From Plakobranchus ocellatus (taxonomy: Eukaryota > Mollusca > Gastropoda > Plakobranchidae): DNA of 21,138 nucleotides. A program made the translations under genes and the position numbers. The stretch covers positions 56,337 to 77,474 of the forward strand of contig BLXT01001025.1 in the NCBI GenBank assembly GCA_019648995.1. Direction: 5' to 3'. Below, in pieces: positions 1-7,749 of the stretch. Positions within the stretch are counted from its first letter, which is position 1. The number at the start of each line of letters is the position of its first letter. Below the pieces are notes generated by a model. That model searched no databases, was not told the DNA's origin, and saw only the letters and a list, made by a program, of their open reading frames with translations.

Positions 1-95
1 AAGCATGTTATTGTTCTAAAGATAGATGAGAATGCCTGTCTCTTCAAGTTGGCAGACATGAAGAATTCATTGATGTAATCTACTTTCTTAAAAAA
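1..95 (-). pseudogene. Possible exon 3 of the hAT transposase, cut by the window edge
   Basis: A minus-strand CTTTCCAG acceptor (AG at plus 97-96) follows a putative 60-bp intron (155-96) that starts GTAATA. The phase from exon 2 continues as FFKKVDYINEFFMSANLKRQ to the window edge without a stop. It does not clearly match the usual family sequence after this point, so it may be a diverged continuation or chance. Confidence 0.35.
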
Positions 96-155
96 CTGGA
101 AAGAGATCAAGTTTAGAAATAGAAAGAATATGCTTGTATTTTTATGTTCTATTAC

Positions 156-401
156 CAAAACCTCCTCAATGTCCAGTTGCAATGACTGTGCTCTCTTCTT
201 GGCTGCAATATGCAACAGATGACAGGGACAGCCATTGACATAGACTGCGTCGATTTTTTCTTAAAATGTGGCTGGAAACTCCTTTGTGAACACCAGTCAT
301 CACTGATGCATTGTCGCATGAAAAGCCAATGCAGTTTCCCCAGGAAATCTCTCGTTTCTGCATTTCTCCATTCAAAATGTTGAATATATTCTCACGTTCA
401 C
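156..401 (-). pseudogene. hAT transposase pseudogene, exon 2 (catalytic core segment)
   Basis: The minus-strand frame gives ENIFNILNGEMQKREISWG, then NCIGFSCDNASVMTGVHKG, then VSSHILRKN. This is the conserved block of hAT-like transposases in which an acidic residue in the FxxDNAxVMTG motif is characteristic. After HILRKN the frame shifts by one near 260. The other frame continues the family pattern as VYVNGCPCHLLHIAAKKRA followed by QSLQLDIEEVL, including the CPCHLLHIAA motif. The exon ends in TTTTG|GTAATA at 156/155, a usable donor. One frameshift is therefore visible in this exon. The assignment to the family is firm; the exact acceptor side is not. Confidence 0.75.
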
Positions 402-1174
402 ATGGAAAAAAATTACAGTGATATATAAATAAAGACCTTTTATGAATTTTATTTTTCAACAGTTTTATAATTTAAAGAAAAAAAATTTTCAACCCTTGAA
501 ACAAGGGAAAAAAATTGTCTTTATCTTTATACACATAGCATCCAAATTATGGAAAATGCAACAAAAAAATGTAATTCTTTACTTTAAACAATATTGTAAG
601 AAAAAGCAGAGAACAATAAAAGTCCTAGAATGCAATGAAATATACACCAAAAACAAAGCTTGCATCCTTTGAATCCTAAATTTTAAAAATTGTAATGTTT
701 CCTTGCCCTTGTTGTCAGTGCAATTTCTAAACTATAATACCATGGACTCAATAACATTCTGAGGTCATAAATGACATTTCTTAATTAGATTTTTATGCAG
801 GCATATAGAGATAAGACAATTTATTTTAAAGAGGAAAAAGATTGAAACCCTAAGGTCATCAACATCATTGAAATATTATATATATCATAACATTGGTTGG
901 TTAGCAGCCTAGCTTTCAAAAATGCACATTAGCAAGTCTTCATTTCACTTGCCTTGATCTCTAGATCTATATCCAAAGCCTAAGAATCTAAGAAAAATCA
1001 GATTTGCAACGACATACGAGGGTGGAAATATTGGATCAGGGATGGCAGGGAAAGATCAGGCTTCCAATTCAAATTATTTTCATTTTGTTTCAAATATAAC
1101 ATCAACAAATAATTCCAATTATTTTCATTTTGTCTCAAATATAACATCAACAAAAAAAAATGTACAATATTTAC
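402..1174 (-). other. Intron 1 of the hAT transposase pseudogene
   Basis: A 773-bp intron is inferred from the donor GTAAATATTG (1174 leftward) and the resumption of homology at 401. The 3' end has a T-rich tract, TTTTTTTCCAT, just before GTGAACGTGAG. Joining ACTG to GTGAACGTGAG keeps frame and gives T-G-E-R-E-N-I-F, which fits the family. The last two intron bases are AT (plus strand 402-403) where AG is expected, so the acceptor looks mutated. The interior is AT-rich and includes a 48/42-bp tandem duplication. Short open frames inside it are not supported. Confidence 0.5.
1062..1154. repeat. Two-copy tandem duplication inside the hAT intron
   Basis: The segments 1062-1109 and 1113-1154 are near-identical: both start TTCCAATT and share ATTTTCATTTTGT(T/C)TCAAAT followed by ATAACATCAACAAA. 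The first copy has 6 extra bases after TTCCAATT. It is a local duplication in the intron with no sign of function. Confidence 0.85.
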
Positions 1175-1792
1175 CAGTCGAGGTCCCATTGCATGTTGCC
1201 AGACGTAAAAGCTCTGTCAAGATTAGTCCACAATCATCATCAAATGTCTTTATCACAATAGGATAAAGTTGGCTTGCCTCAAAATCATTACTGCCATCAG
1301 TAGAGATACTAAATGGCTGGCTCTTCATTTTTTAAATTAATTTTTCGGTGCGCTCTGCAGCTACAGTTTTCACTAGCTCTGTTGCTTTCGATCAGCCACA
1401 TTGAATTCCCTGAGCGATATTTTAATCTGGAAAAATGTTTTTTAAAAGCCCTGTCAAGTGGTCCATTGCACTCAGTCGTAAAGTGTGCTCCGTGAAAAAA
1501 GCAGGTAATCCTACTCAGCTTTAGTCACAGCGTCTTCATGAGCAGTGGATTGTTTAAAGAATGAATACACGGGCATTGATGTTGGCGTGGCAGTGGCTTT
1601 ATCCTGGTATTTCTTTCCTTTAATGTGTCTTTCCACATCATATTTTTTGCCAGATTTAACTGAAAAATTAGCATCACAAACCGTACCCCTGACATGAGTG
1701 TCTCCAATTTTTGACGAAACTGTAAATGTCCAAGTTTGGGTGTATTCCTGACGAAACTTACAGTCTGTCTTAGCCCTCTTCGCAGCTGCCAT
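1175..1792 (-). pseudogene. hAT transposase pseudogene, exon 1 (BED finger and start of catalytic domain)
   Basis: The ATG at 1792-1790 opens a 93-codon frame beginning MAAAKRAKTDCKFRQEY. Residues ~30-65 look like a BED-type finger (VCDANFSVKSG..., DVERHIKGKKYQ), but two ligand positions appear lost: Gly stands where the first Cys of the CxxC pair is expected, and Tyr where a His is expected. After a frame change near 1510 the homology continues as FTEHTLRLSAMDHLTGLLKN, then SKATELVKTVAAERTEKL, then the block KSQPFSISTDGSND (1328-1286) and LYPIVIKTFDDDCG. At least three in-frame stops interrupt 1510-1330. The exon ends in ACTG|GTAAAT, a good 5' splice site at 1175/1174. Family members read STG(E)xxNIF across this boundary, which supports an intron here rather than a random end. 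Confidence 0.75.
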
Positions 1793-2569
1793 AGTTTTTT
1801 TTTTTTTTTAATTCTTTCAACTTTAGCTTTCTATATCTGTGATCTAGATCTAGATCTATATCTAGAGATCAAGTATGAGATTCCGTATAGCTTTAAAGAG
1901 ATAAAGTTAATCATGAGGGGCTTGTATAAAGTATAGGCGACAATGTAAATCTAAATCTACTAGATTTGATCTAGTGTAGATCCAGTTTTAAAACCTTAAG
2001 GCTAAACCAATCAATAAGTGTCAAATAGATTTAGATCTATATTGATTTTTATCTAGATCCAAGTTGAACTATAATATGGCTCCAAAATAATACCGCAGTC
2101 CAATCTTGCACAGGAGCTTATCAAGAAAACTAGTTCTAGTTTAAAACAAAACTTGACTCTGGATCTGGAATATATATCTAGATTTGAATAAGTGTGCAAT
2201 GAAATAAAAGATCGGCTGTGTCCAAGATAATTCGGGAGAGAACACTTGAATTGAATGAAACAGTCTAGAGGTCCATGTGCTAACATAAGATATCACAAAG
2301 TGAGAGAATTTTTCGAAATCTAAGAGCCAAATTTTGAAGATAACGCCCACGCAATAACCGATCATGAAAAGCCGATTGGTCGTAAGACATTGATTGGCCT
2401 CTTTTGGAAAACGATGACCAATGGATAGACACTTCACAACGCCAACGCATGATGATGATCGCATAGCAGTTGCAAGGGTTTTCTCGAAAAACAAGAACCG
2501 AAAGTGACAAAACAAAAATTGAAACTGAAACTGGAAATTACGAGAGAAAATTTGGGATGTGTTCATTTT
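1793..2569 (-). other. hAT leader/5' untranslated region, no gene
   Basis: This is the region between the subterminal motifs and the transposase ATG. It includes a 15-base T run just before the ATG (plus strand) and several palindromic AGATCTAG-type motifs (1841-1870, 1950-1985, 2025-2060). A 141-codon minus frame at 2566-2141 has the phenylalanine-rich, motif-free composition of a chance frame. No promoter element was identified with confidence. Confidence 0.5.
1841..1870. repeat. GATCTA-rich simple repeat
   Basis: Overlapping GATCTAGATCTAGATCTATATCTAGAGATC. Related AGATCTAG/TAGATC words recur to about 2065 and again near 955-970. This is low-complexity sequence inside the hAT element; some of the palindromes could form hairpins. 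Confidence 0.6.
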
Positions 2570-2643
2570 GCGGGATTTTTAACCATGTGTGCGGGATTGC
2601 GGGATAAACGTAAAAATGCGGGATTTTCCCGCAAGATGCGGGA
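2570..2643 (-). repeat. Subterminal GCGGGA motif array of the hAT element
   Basis: GCGGGA occurs on the plus strand at 2570, 2591, 2599, 2618 and 2638, with its complement TCCCGC at 2627-2632. The pair at 2618-2632 forms a perfect 6-bp stem with a 3-base loop. hAT transposases bind short motifs repeated just inside the element ends through their BED finger, and the position here, 15-90 bp from the terminus, fits that role. The motif also resembles an E2F site (TTTCCCGC), but the setting favours the transposon reading. Confidence 0.65.
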
Positions 2644-2655
2644 GGGTAGGCAGGT

Positions 2656-2666
2656 CTGCCATCCAT
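2656..2666. other. hAT outer terminus (CTG) and candidate 8-bp target site
   Basis: Plus-strand CTG at 2656-2658 is the complement of the CAG that begins the element. The next eight bases, CCATCCAT (2659-2666), would be the target-site duplication if the 8-bp rule of hAT holds. The partner copy is beyond the left edge, so it cannot be confirmed here. Confidence 0.4.
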
Positions 2667-3157
2667 TTGTGAACTTATAAAAAAGGTTTTGGAGGCTTTT
2701 GTCAGCTCAGGCACCAGTAGCAGGATTATGGGGACCTACCTACAGGATTACAATTTTTTTTAATGTGGGCATTTTTTTGGAGTTTCAGTGTTTTTATATA
2801 GATTCAAATAAGTGTAAGTAATGCAAGAAAGCTTGAAAAAAAAATTTTTTTTTGTCAAAATTGGCTTCTGCGGCGGCCATCTTGATTTTTTATTGTGTGT
2901 AATGGGAGCAGCTCTAACTTTAAAAGTTTTATATTAGAAGGCTAAAATTTGGTGTGCACAATAAGAATGGCAATATCTATAAACTGCAGAGAGGATTTTG
3001 AGATATATTAAAAAGTAAGACAAAAAAAAAGAAAATTTAAACAACATGACATTGGCACAAAGGGCAAAAAACTGAAATTTCTCCGTCTAGTGGCCATATT
3101 TTTTAAATCTATGACAATACAGTAAAATCCCCTCTACAATTTATATATATATCTATA

Positions 3158-3207
<50 letters not shown>

Positions 3208-3449
3208 GATGAAACATGCCAAATTTTAGCTCAGTATTGTGTATAGTTTTGGCTGAAGACTTGCTACCAGAAGCATATGTAACTTGTAAGCCAAAAATGT
3301 GGAAATGAGAAAAATGCAAAAAACTTTTTGACATGTGACTTGAAGTTAAAATAGAAAAAATAAAAATAAACAGAAAAAAACAACTGAAACAGTGAAATAA
3401 AACACCATTGAAAATCACTAAATACCTGATATGTAAATTACTCAATAAT
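2667..3449. other. Inter-element region with no recognised gene
   Basis: AT-rich DNA between the hAT end and the Mutator-like gene. It holds A/T homopolymers near 2838-2855 and 3010-3020 and a TA microsatellite at 3140-3210. Part of it may be the untranslated 3' end or terminal region of the Mutator-like element to the right, but no terminal inverted repeat was recognised. Confidence 0.5.
3140..3210. repeat. TA-dinucleotide microsatellite
   Basis: An almost pure (TA)n tract with CTATAT interruptions near 3153-3160 and GTATATAGAT at its right end. Simple repeat; the short Ile/Tyr-rich reading frames across it are artefacts. Confidence 0.95.
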
Positions 3450-3455
3450 TTTATT
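3450..3455 (-). terminator. Polyadenylation signal AATAAA
   Basis: Minus-strand AATAAA immediately at the stop codon of the Mutator-like gene (TAA within TGTAAATAAAATT). A signal this close to the stop implies a very short 3' UTR. Confidence 0.5.
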
Positions 3456-4107
3456 TACAGAGGGAGTGGAACTAAAAACCTCCAGCCACGTATGATGGCC
3501 CGCCCTGTGGCTGTCTGCTGAGCCCACTGCTGTACCAGCTTCCAAGCCTCACTCCTCTTCTTCTCTGGCACAGAGTGGGCCTTTTCTGCCCTCTTTATCA
3601 TCTCTGTGTCTCTCTTGTGGCCCAAGGAGGTAATGGCAGAGATTACAGGCTGAGGATCCCATGTTATACATGTACTCCCCAACAGCCCGTGTCACTCCAA
3701 AGTTCACCCTTTTCAAGCCTGAAAACGTGTATTTGGGGCATTTAGCCCATATAAATAACACTATGCAGTGACTCATTGCAATTCTGGGTTTTACCCAGCA
3801 GACAGCGGCTTAAAAGGGAGGAGTCAGTGAGTCGCTTGTATACTTTCCCGACATAGTTAGCGACATCACTGTTCAGGAAGGTAGACTGTTGACGATCATG
3901 AAAGGCTGGGTCTACTGGTCCAGTCAAGAGAGCCCTCTGGTACCAGCACCAGCATTCCTCACCAGCAGGGCAGTACTGGTGCACTGGCAGTTCCTTCGTG
4001 GAAATAGAGTGGAAGAAGGAAGCCCAAATTGCTTTTGACATCTCCTCTGTAGACAAATTGAAAGATCGGACTGCTTTTGTGTAGTAGGACTGGAGTTGTC
4101 CAATTTT
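3455..4107 (-). pseudogene. Mutator-like transposase last exon
   Basis: The segment begins about KIGQLQSYYTKAVRS, then TEEMSKAIWASFFHSISTKE, VHQYCPAGEECWCWYQRALL, KRLTDSSLLSRCLLGKTQN and CNESLHS. It resumes in a second frame as IWAKCPKYTFSGLKRVNFGV and in a third as ISAITSLGHKRDTEMIKRAE, with a basic tail (RAEKAHSVPEKKRSEAW) before the stop at 3457-3455. CPxGxxxWCxW and LxGKTQNxNESxxxxIW are conserved blocks of the family. Two frameshifts are visible. The 5' edge has no AG: ATCAA stands where CAG would be expected. Confidence 0.7.
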
Positions 4108-4609
4108 TGATAGGCAGAGAAATTGAAAGAAAGAAGAAAAAAAAACAAAAACAATGCATCAACTTGAGAATACTTCTTGATCCTTCTCAGGGTAATGAGC
4201 CAATTTATGATAGGATAATTTAAGCAAAGAAAACCGTGAAAATCTATGAGAGAAGATAAAATGTCAATTCCATCTCCAATAGTAACATCATCAAACCTCT
4301 AATGAGATACCTTAGTTGGATATTACAAAAAAAAAAATAAAAATAAAATAAAAGCTTCCTGATTGTAATCGGCTGAGGACTGAAAGCCCTTAATGAAAGT
4401 GAATATTAGTGTGTAAAAAATTGTTGAATTATAATTTTTCTTTCAAAGTTGAAATTTTATATTTCACAAACACATAAATAGAGCAAAAAATACTCTCATA
4501 GAACAAAGCACCCCTTGAACATATGACTTTTATGAGTCATTCCTAAAATTGATCACCTCTTAACAAAATGAGATATATAATTATAATGGAATTCAAATGA
4601 AAATATTAC

Positions 4610-4842
4610 CGCGGACAAGCTGCCCTTCTTGTTGCCTCCAAGCCTCACATTCTGCTTCGACATAGACGAAACTAAGTTTCTTAGCGCTGTATTTAGTCGC
4701 TTTGAGACATGGTTGACACATTCTTTCTTGCTAATGGTGTGATCTGTGCCATAGGGACTTTTTTCTATGAGAGCTGAAAAGGTCTTGGTATCCCTGTCCC
4801 AACAAAGGTGGTACATGTATACCTCACGCCGTAGTCCAGGGA
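4610..4842 (-). pseudogene. Mutator-like transposase exon, central segment
   Basis: Homology starts at about LESLDYGVRYT (4842 leftward) and continues, after a frame change, as CWDRDTKTFSALIEKSPYG, TDHTISKKECVNHVSKRLN and KQNVRLGGNKKGSL. Family members have YG.RYT.F.GDGD.K.F here, so one small indel near 4815 is inferred. The exon ends CCGCG|GTAATA at 4610/4609, a donor. No clear CAG acceptor precedes 4842 (the sequence reads TTTTTTCACTTG), so the 5' boundary is uncertain. Confidence 0.65.
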
Positions 4843-4967
4843 TTCAAGTGAAAAAACAAACAAACAAACAAATAAAAAACTAAACAAAAAATGGCAAAAA
4901 TAAAAATTCAAACAAAAATAGCAATATTTAAAATTCAAACAAACAGAAAATATTAAAATTTGCATAC

Positions 4968-5258
4968 CTGACAGTACAATGACATGATATGGAAGGCAAT
5001 GACAAGGCCAGTCATTATCTCAATCACCGCACCGGCACCAATCTTGGAGGTGTGGCCTCTTTTCGCCCATGTGCCATCATAGCTCACACCTATGTTGAGG
5101 ACACCATCTTCGTCGAAAGCCCCAACTTCTTCCCTGCGGTAATAATCCACAACTTTTTGCCTAGACTGCTTGAGGATATTGTCTTTTACACAGTCAGCTG
5201 GTGCCTTACTCAGCTCTGCAAACCTTACAGTCACATCTTGGCCCATTGAGCTTCCTTT
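4968..5258 (-). pseudogene. Mutator-like transposase exon with DGTW block
   Basis: A 291-bp exon (97 codons) bounded by TTTGTTTCAG|AAAGGAAGC on its 5' side and GTCAG|GTATGC on its 3' side, both good splice signals, with phase 0 at each end. It is open throughout. It reads KGSSMGQDVTVRFAELSKAP at its start, then DYYRREEVGAFDEDGVLNIG, then VSYDGTWAKRGHTSKIGAGA, and ends IMSLYCQ. The DGTW block with a following RG.TS is the hallmark of this family, and the Asp is the likely catalytic acid. This is the best preserved exon of the gene. Confidence 0.8.
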
Positions 5259-5485
5259 CTGAAACAAAGATAAACTAAAAAAAATTGCTGTTTTTAAATT
5301 CAAAAGGGCAAAGGCAGAATGTTTCTGTCTAATTCTACATTTTTATAAATACTTGTTACCAAAGAAAATGTTCTATTAGCAGTTGAATACGACACAAGAC
5401 TGAAAAGTGCAATTAAAAACAAATTTTGATTAGTTTCAAGTTTTTTGTTTCACAACAAATAAAAAAAAAATGCTTATCTGGATAC

Positions 5486-5698
5486 CTGATGCAACAGCAC
5501 TCAGTTGATCCTCTCCAATTTCAAATTGCAGCTCTTTCTCCTGGCTTGGCTTTCAGATTCAGGAATTTTTTTAACAGCACCTTAATCTCTCTCTCTCTCC
5601 TGGTGGTTTTCTCTTGATTCCTTTGGAACCATTTCTTTAACTTTTCTCCTCTCATCCTTCTCCAGCACATCAAACCATGCCTTCGTTCTTTTTCTTGT
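5486..5698 (-). pseudogene. Possible upstream exon, charged coiled-coil-like
   Basis: The segment is bounded by TTAAAGCAG|ACAAGAAAAAG (5' side) and GCATCAG|GTATCC (3' side) on the minus strand, 213 bp. The first frame reads TRKRTKAWFDVLEKDERRKV then KEMVPKESRENHQEREREK-like, highly charged and probably helical. It passes through a GA-dinucleotide run (5587-5600 on the opposite strand as CT) where the frame breaks, and continues in another frame as ESESQARRKELQFEIGEDQL. It may be the N-terminal exon of the Mutator-like gene. I do not recognise a domain. Confidence 0.3.
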
Positions 5699-5703
5699 CT
5701 GCT

Positions 5704-6480
5704 TTAAGAGTATGACATAGGTGTGATGGTGCAGAAAACTGTGTGGTTGCCGCTGTTGTAGGACGAAAACTTTAGATTCTTCAGCCTAGGTCACGGCGTC
5801 CCATCAGTGATTCTTCAACTTAAGATAATCTAGGCTGAGTGGGGCCGAGATGATTCCTAAGTAGGTCACCGGACCGGGGTCATGCCCCAGGTCAGGCCGA
5901 GGCCAAGAAGCGTTGTTTCAGGAATTGATATCAGAATTTTAATTTTGTGTGGGACAGTTATGTTTAAAAATTAACAAATGAAACCAACAATAGATAAACA
6001 TCAACACCAAAAACCAGTTTTGTGAGAAAATAAATATCTGATAACTGATAGGTACATGTATTGTTTTGTCAGGGTACATTCTTCAGTATGTGGTCATGTA
6101 ATTATTGATGAGTGCCTGAATTGTAGGGACTAACTGTTCTTGTATACGGCCTGTTTATGTACTTGATTGAAGGTTTCATTTATGTCACCAAACTAAAATT
6201 TGTCTCTAAAAGCCTTGTCTATAACCAATGGGTTGTCTGTGCATGCTGGAGTCTGTGATACAATTGTTTGTGTGAGAGCTTGGTAAACATCTGGCGTGGT
6301 GTATTTGTGACAGTGGTTAACTATAAATGACTTATCAGGCTTACAAAGACTTAAACAATTATCTTAAATCAAACTCAATGAAGCTGAGGAAACAAGAGCA
6401 GTTTAGGGTATTATTAATACATGTACGATGCGTTACTACAGGGGTTTGACAAACTCCAATGTGACTGTTGACAACTACAG
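5704..6480. other. Region with no recognised gene; hairpin-rich GC segment at 5775-5930
   Basis: Contains a GC-richer stretch at 5775-5930 with an 8-bp inverted repeat (TCAGCCTA at 5781-5788, TAGGCTGA at 5831-5838) and a short stem-loop (ACCGGGG at 5873-5879, CCCCAGGT at 5885-5892, one bulge). The rest is ordinary AT-rich DNA. No coding block was recognised on either strand. Confidence 0.5.
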
Positions 6481-6713
6481 GGGTGATGTAGGTGACGACG
6501 ACGACAACGAGTGCCAACCAGCTATACCACAATAGCTTCACAATGGTCCCTCTTACTAATAGCAACACCGATGGCTACGGCAACAATGACGATGACGGCA
6601 ACGGCAATGTTGACGACAGTGGCTACGTTGATGGTTACGGCTACGGCAACATCAATAGCAAAACTAACAGCAATGACAGTACCAACTCCAACACCAACAG
6701 CAGTCTGCTCAAC
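6481..6713. repeat. Period-3 low-complexity tract (GGC/AAC/GAC-type triplets)
   Basis: Degenerate triplet and hexamer repetition (GACGACGACGACAAC, GGCAACGGCAAT, GGTTACGGCTACGGCAAC, AACTCCAACACCAACAGC). One plus frame gives Asn/Asp/Gly/Thr/Ser-rich peptide. The complementary minus frame gives a Val/Ala/Ile-alternating peptide (for example IDVAVAVTINVATVVNIAVA). Pyrimidine at every third position persists for about 150 bases. This is most easily explained as an old expanded minisatellite. A coding exon for a repetitive secreted or structural protein is an alternative, but no splice or start context supports it. Confidence 0.5.
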
Positions 6714-7136
6714 TGAAAATGAAATATTGGGTGCATTGAATTTACTAAATAGCCCCTGAGTTTGGACAGCATACTTACCTTTCATAAATCAGTTGACAGC
6801 ACCTGGTCTCAAGTATAAAACTTGTATATAGAGCATTAACTCTACTTATTTTAACACAGAGCTCATTAGCAATGGATCTGTAGTTACTCTGCATTTATAG
6901 TTAAGTATAGTACGAGTCTGTATTATATTTAAAGCAGAATTCAATTCTGAAACATTCCATTTAAGAGTAATAGCTCGACAGTCTGACACTCCTAGGATAG
7001 TTAGTTGTCCTTTCTAGTCTAGATAATCACTAATAAATATCCTTGGTTTTACACTCAGACTGATAATGTTACAACTCTTATAATATTCACGTATACTCAC
7101 CTCGGACAGAGAAGTTTAGGCTTTGGGAGAAGAGAG
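6714..7136. other. AT-rich spacer with no recognised gene
   Basis: No coding block, tRNA or element end was recognised. On the minus strand this is the sequence immediately beyond the left copy of the retroelement repeat; it was searched by eye for the missing C-terminal part of the piggyBac gene, which was not found. Confidence 0.45.
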
Positions 7137-7337
7137 CTCTTTTATTCTGATTATATCAGTCAGGACTTGTAGTCCAAAAACTTAAGGCAAATACTTGCAC
7201 TTTTAAAAACTTTAAAGTTAGAAGTTTAGCAATTTAGCGACGAGCTTCTAGAGTCAAAGGTCGGAGGCTTAATCTGCTTCTCTGCACTCATTAGGAGGTC
7301 TTCTGCAGGGTCTGAACTAGCTTCGATCTAATCCCAT
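7137..7337 (-). repeat. Left (3'-side) terminal direct repeat of the retroelement
   Basis: Matches 11039-11237 in the same orientation over ~200 bp at about 94% identity, for example CTCTTTTATTCTGATTATAT and GGTCTTCTGCAGGGTCTGAA. On the minus strand it starts directly after a TATA-rich tract (7348-7338) and ends with an AATAAA signal (7146-7141). It therefore looks like the transcribed R-like part of an LTR, with U3-like sequence extending to the right up to perhaps 7550. Confidence 0.75.
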
Positions 7338-7605
7338 ATATATATAAATTGAACCGGTAGTGTGGGCGGCCGAAGGATGGACACCACACAATTTTTCACA
7401 GTTTCCAGCGGAAACCCTTTTGTAGATGACCCCAACCTGGGTACAAAATCCCCGGTACTAATATGAGGAGGCAGCGACCATGAGATCAAGATGCATAACA
7501 AGATGATCTAACCCCGTTACGCCGGAACTGTTCTTCTTCCGACCTACGTGAACCCATGGTTACCTTTTGTTCCTCGTTACGCCTTTTGCGCAAATCATAC
7601 TATTA
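7338..7605 (-). promoter_or_regulatory. U3-like segment with TATA tract
   Basis: Non-coding sequence between the end of RNase H homology and the left repeat. On the minus strand it ends in TTTATATATATATGGG (7348-7333), immediately before the repeated segment, the place where a retroelement promoter TATA box is expected. The rest is GC-richer than the surroundings and unrecognised. Confidence 0.35.
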
Positions 7606-7749
7606 CTACCACTCAAATCGCAGCGTCTGCTTAGGGTAACATCTTGTTTTAAAACGCTTACTTACACCATTACTTTGTGAAACGTCCCCACTTAGGACAA
7701 AAATTGAAAAATATACATAAGAGCTTTTATGTGTATACATTTTACACGC

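Larger units (their letters stand above)
1..2658 (-). mobile_element. hAT-family DNA transposon, 5' part, degraded
   Basis: A cut-and-paste transposon fossil read leftward and leaving the window at position 1. Four things identify it. The outer end reads CAGACCTGCC on the minus strand, a hAT-style CAG terminus. An array of GCGGGA motifs lies just inside that end, typical of hAT subterminal transposase-binding repeats. A BED-type zinc-finger start follows, and then transposase blocks such as FSISTDGSND and FSCDNASVMTG, which match the hAT-like transposases common in animals (often annotated as DUF4371/zinc-finger BED proteins). Order on the minus strand: end and subterminal repeats (2658-2570), leader (2569-1793), exon 1 (1792-1175), intron (1174-402), exon 2 (401-156), short intron (155-96), and the start of a possible exon 3 (95-1). 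The transposase carries several in-frame stops and at least two frameshifts, so the copy is dead. The other terminus and its target duplication lie outside the window. Confidence 0.8.
3450..5258 (-). pseudogene. Mutator-like transposase gene, multi-exon, degraded
   Basis: Exons on the minus strand encode blocks of the animal Mutator-like transposase domain. These are NIGVSYDGTWAKRGHTS (expected near the first catalytic Asp), a WDRDTKTFSALIE segment corresponding to a GDGDxKxF block, ISKKECVNHVSKRLNTALR, VHQYCPAGEECWCWYQ, and the C-terminal LLGKTQNCNESLHS block. Three exons are clear (5258-4968, 4842-4610, about 4107-3455); an upstream exon at 5698-5486 is possible. The gene ends at a stop at 3457-3455 overlapping an AATAAA signal. 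At least three frameshifts separate matching blocks, and the cysteine-rich segment usually found after the DGTW block was not seen. It could be a transposon copy or a decayed host gene derived from one; no terminal inverted repeats were recognised. I am confident of the family but less sure whether it belongs with MULE or with a neighbouring superfamily such as Kolobok. Confidence 0.75.

Noticed and set aside
2141-2566. 141-codon minus-strand open frame
   Set aside because: Phe/Leu/Ile-rich with no recognisable motif, and it lies in the leader of the hAT element between the subterminal repeats and the transposase ATG; it looks like a chance frame.
3140-3210. Short repeated units considered as a CRISPR-like or satellite array
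   Set aside because: It is a plain TA dinucleotide run with no spacers; the genome is eukaryotic.
3134-3445. 103-codon minus-strand frame ending in a Tyr/Ile repeat
   Set aside because: The C-terminal half is the translated TA microsatellite and the rest is AT-rich without motifs.
4989-5249. 86-codon plus-strand open frame
   Set aside because: Antisense shadow of the well-supported Mutator-like transposase exon at 5258-4968.
6101-6106. Possible target-site match for the far end of the retroelement
   Set aside because: Only a partial match to the sequence flanking the right repeat; too short and too common in AT-rich DNA to support an element boundary.
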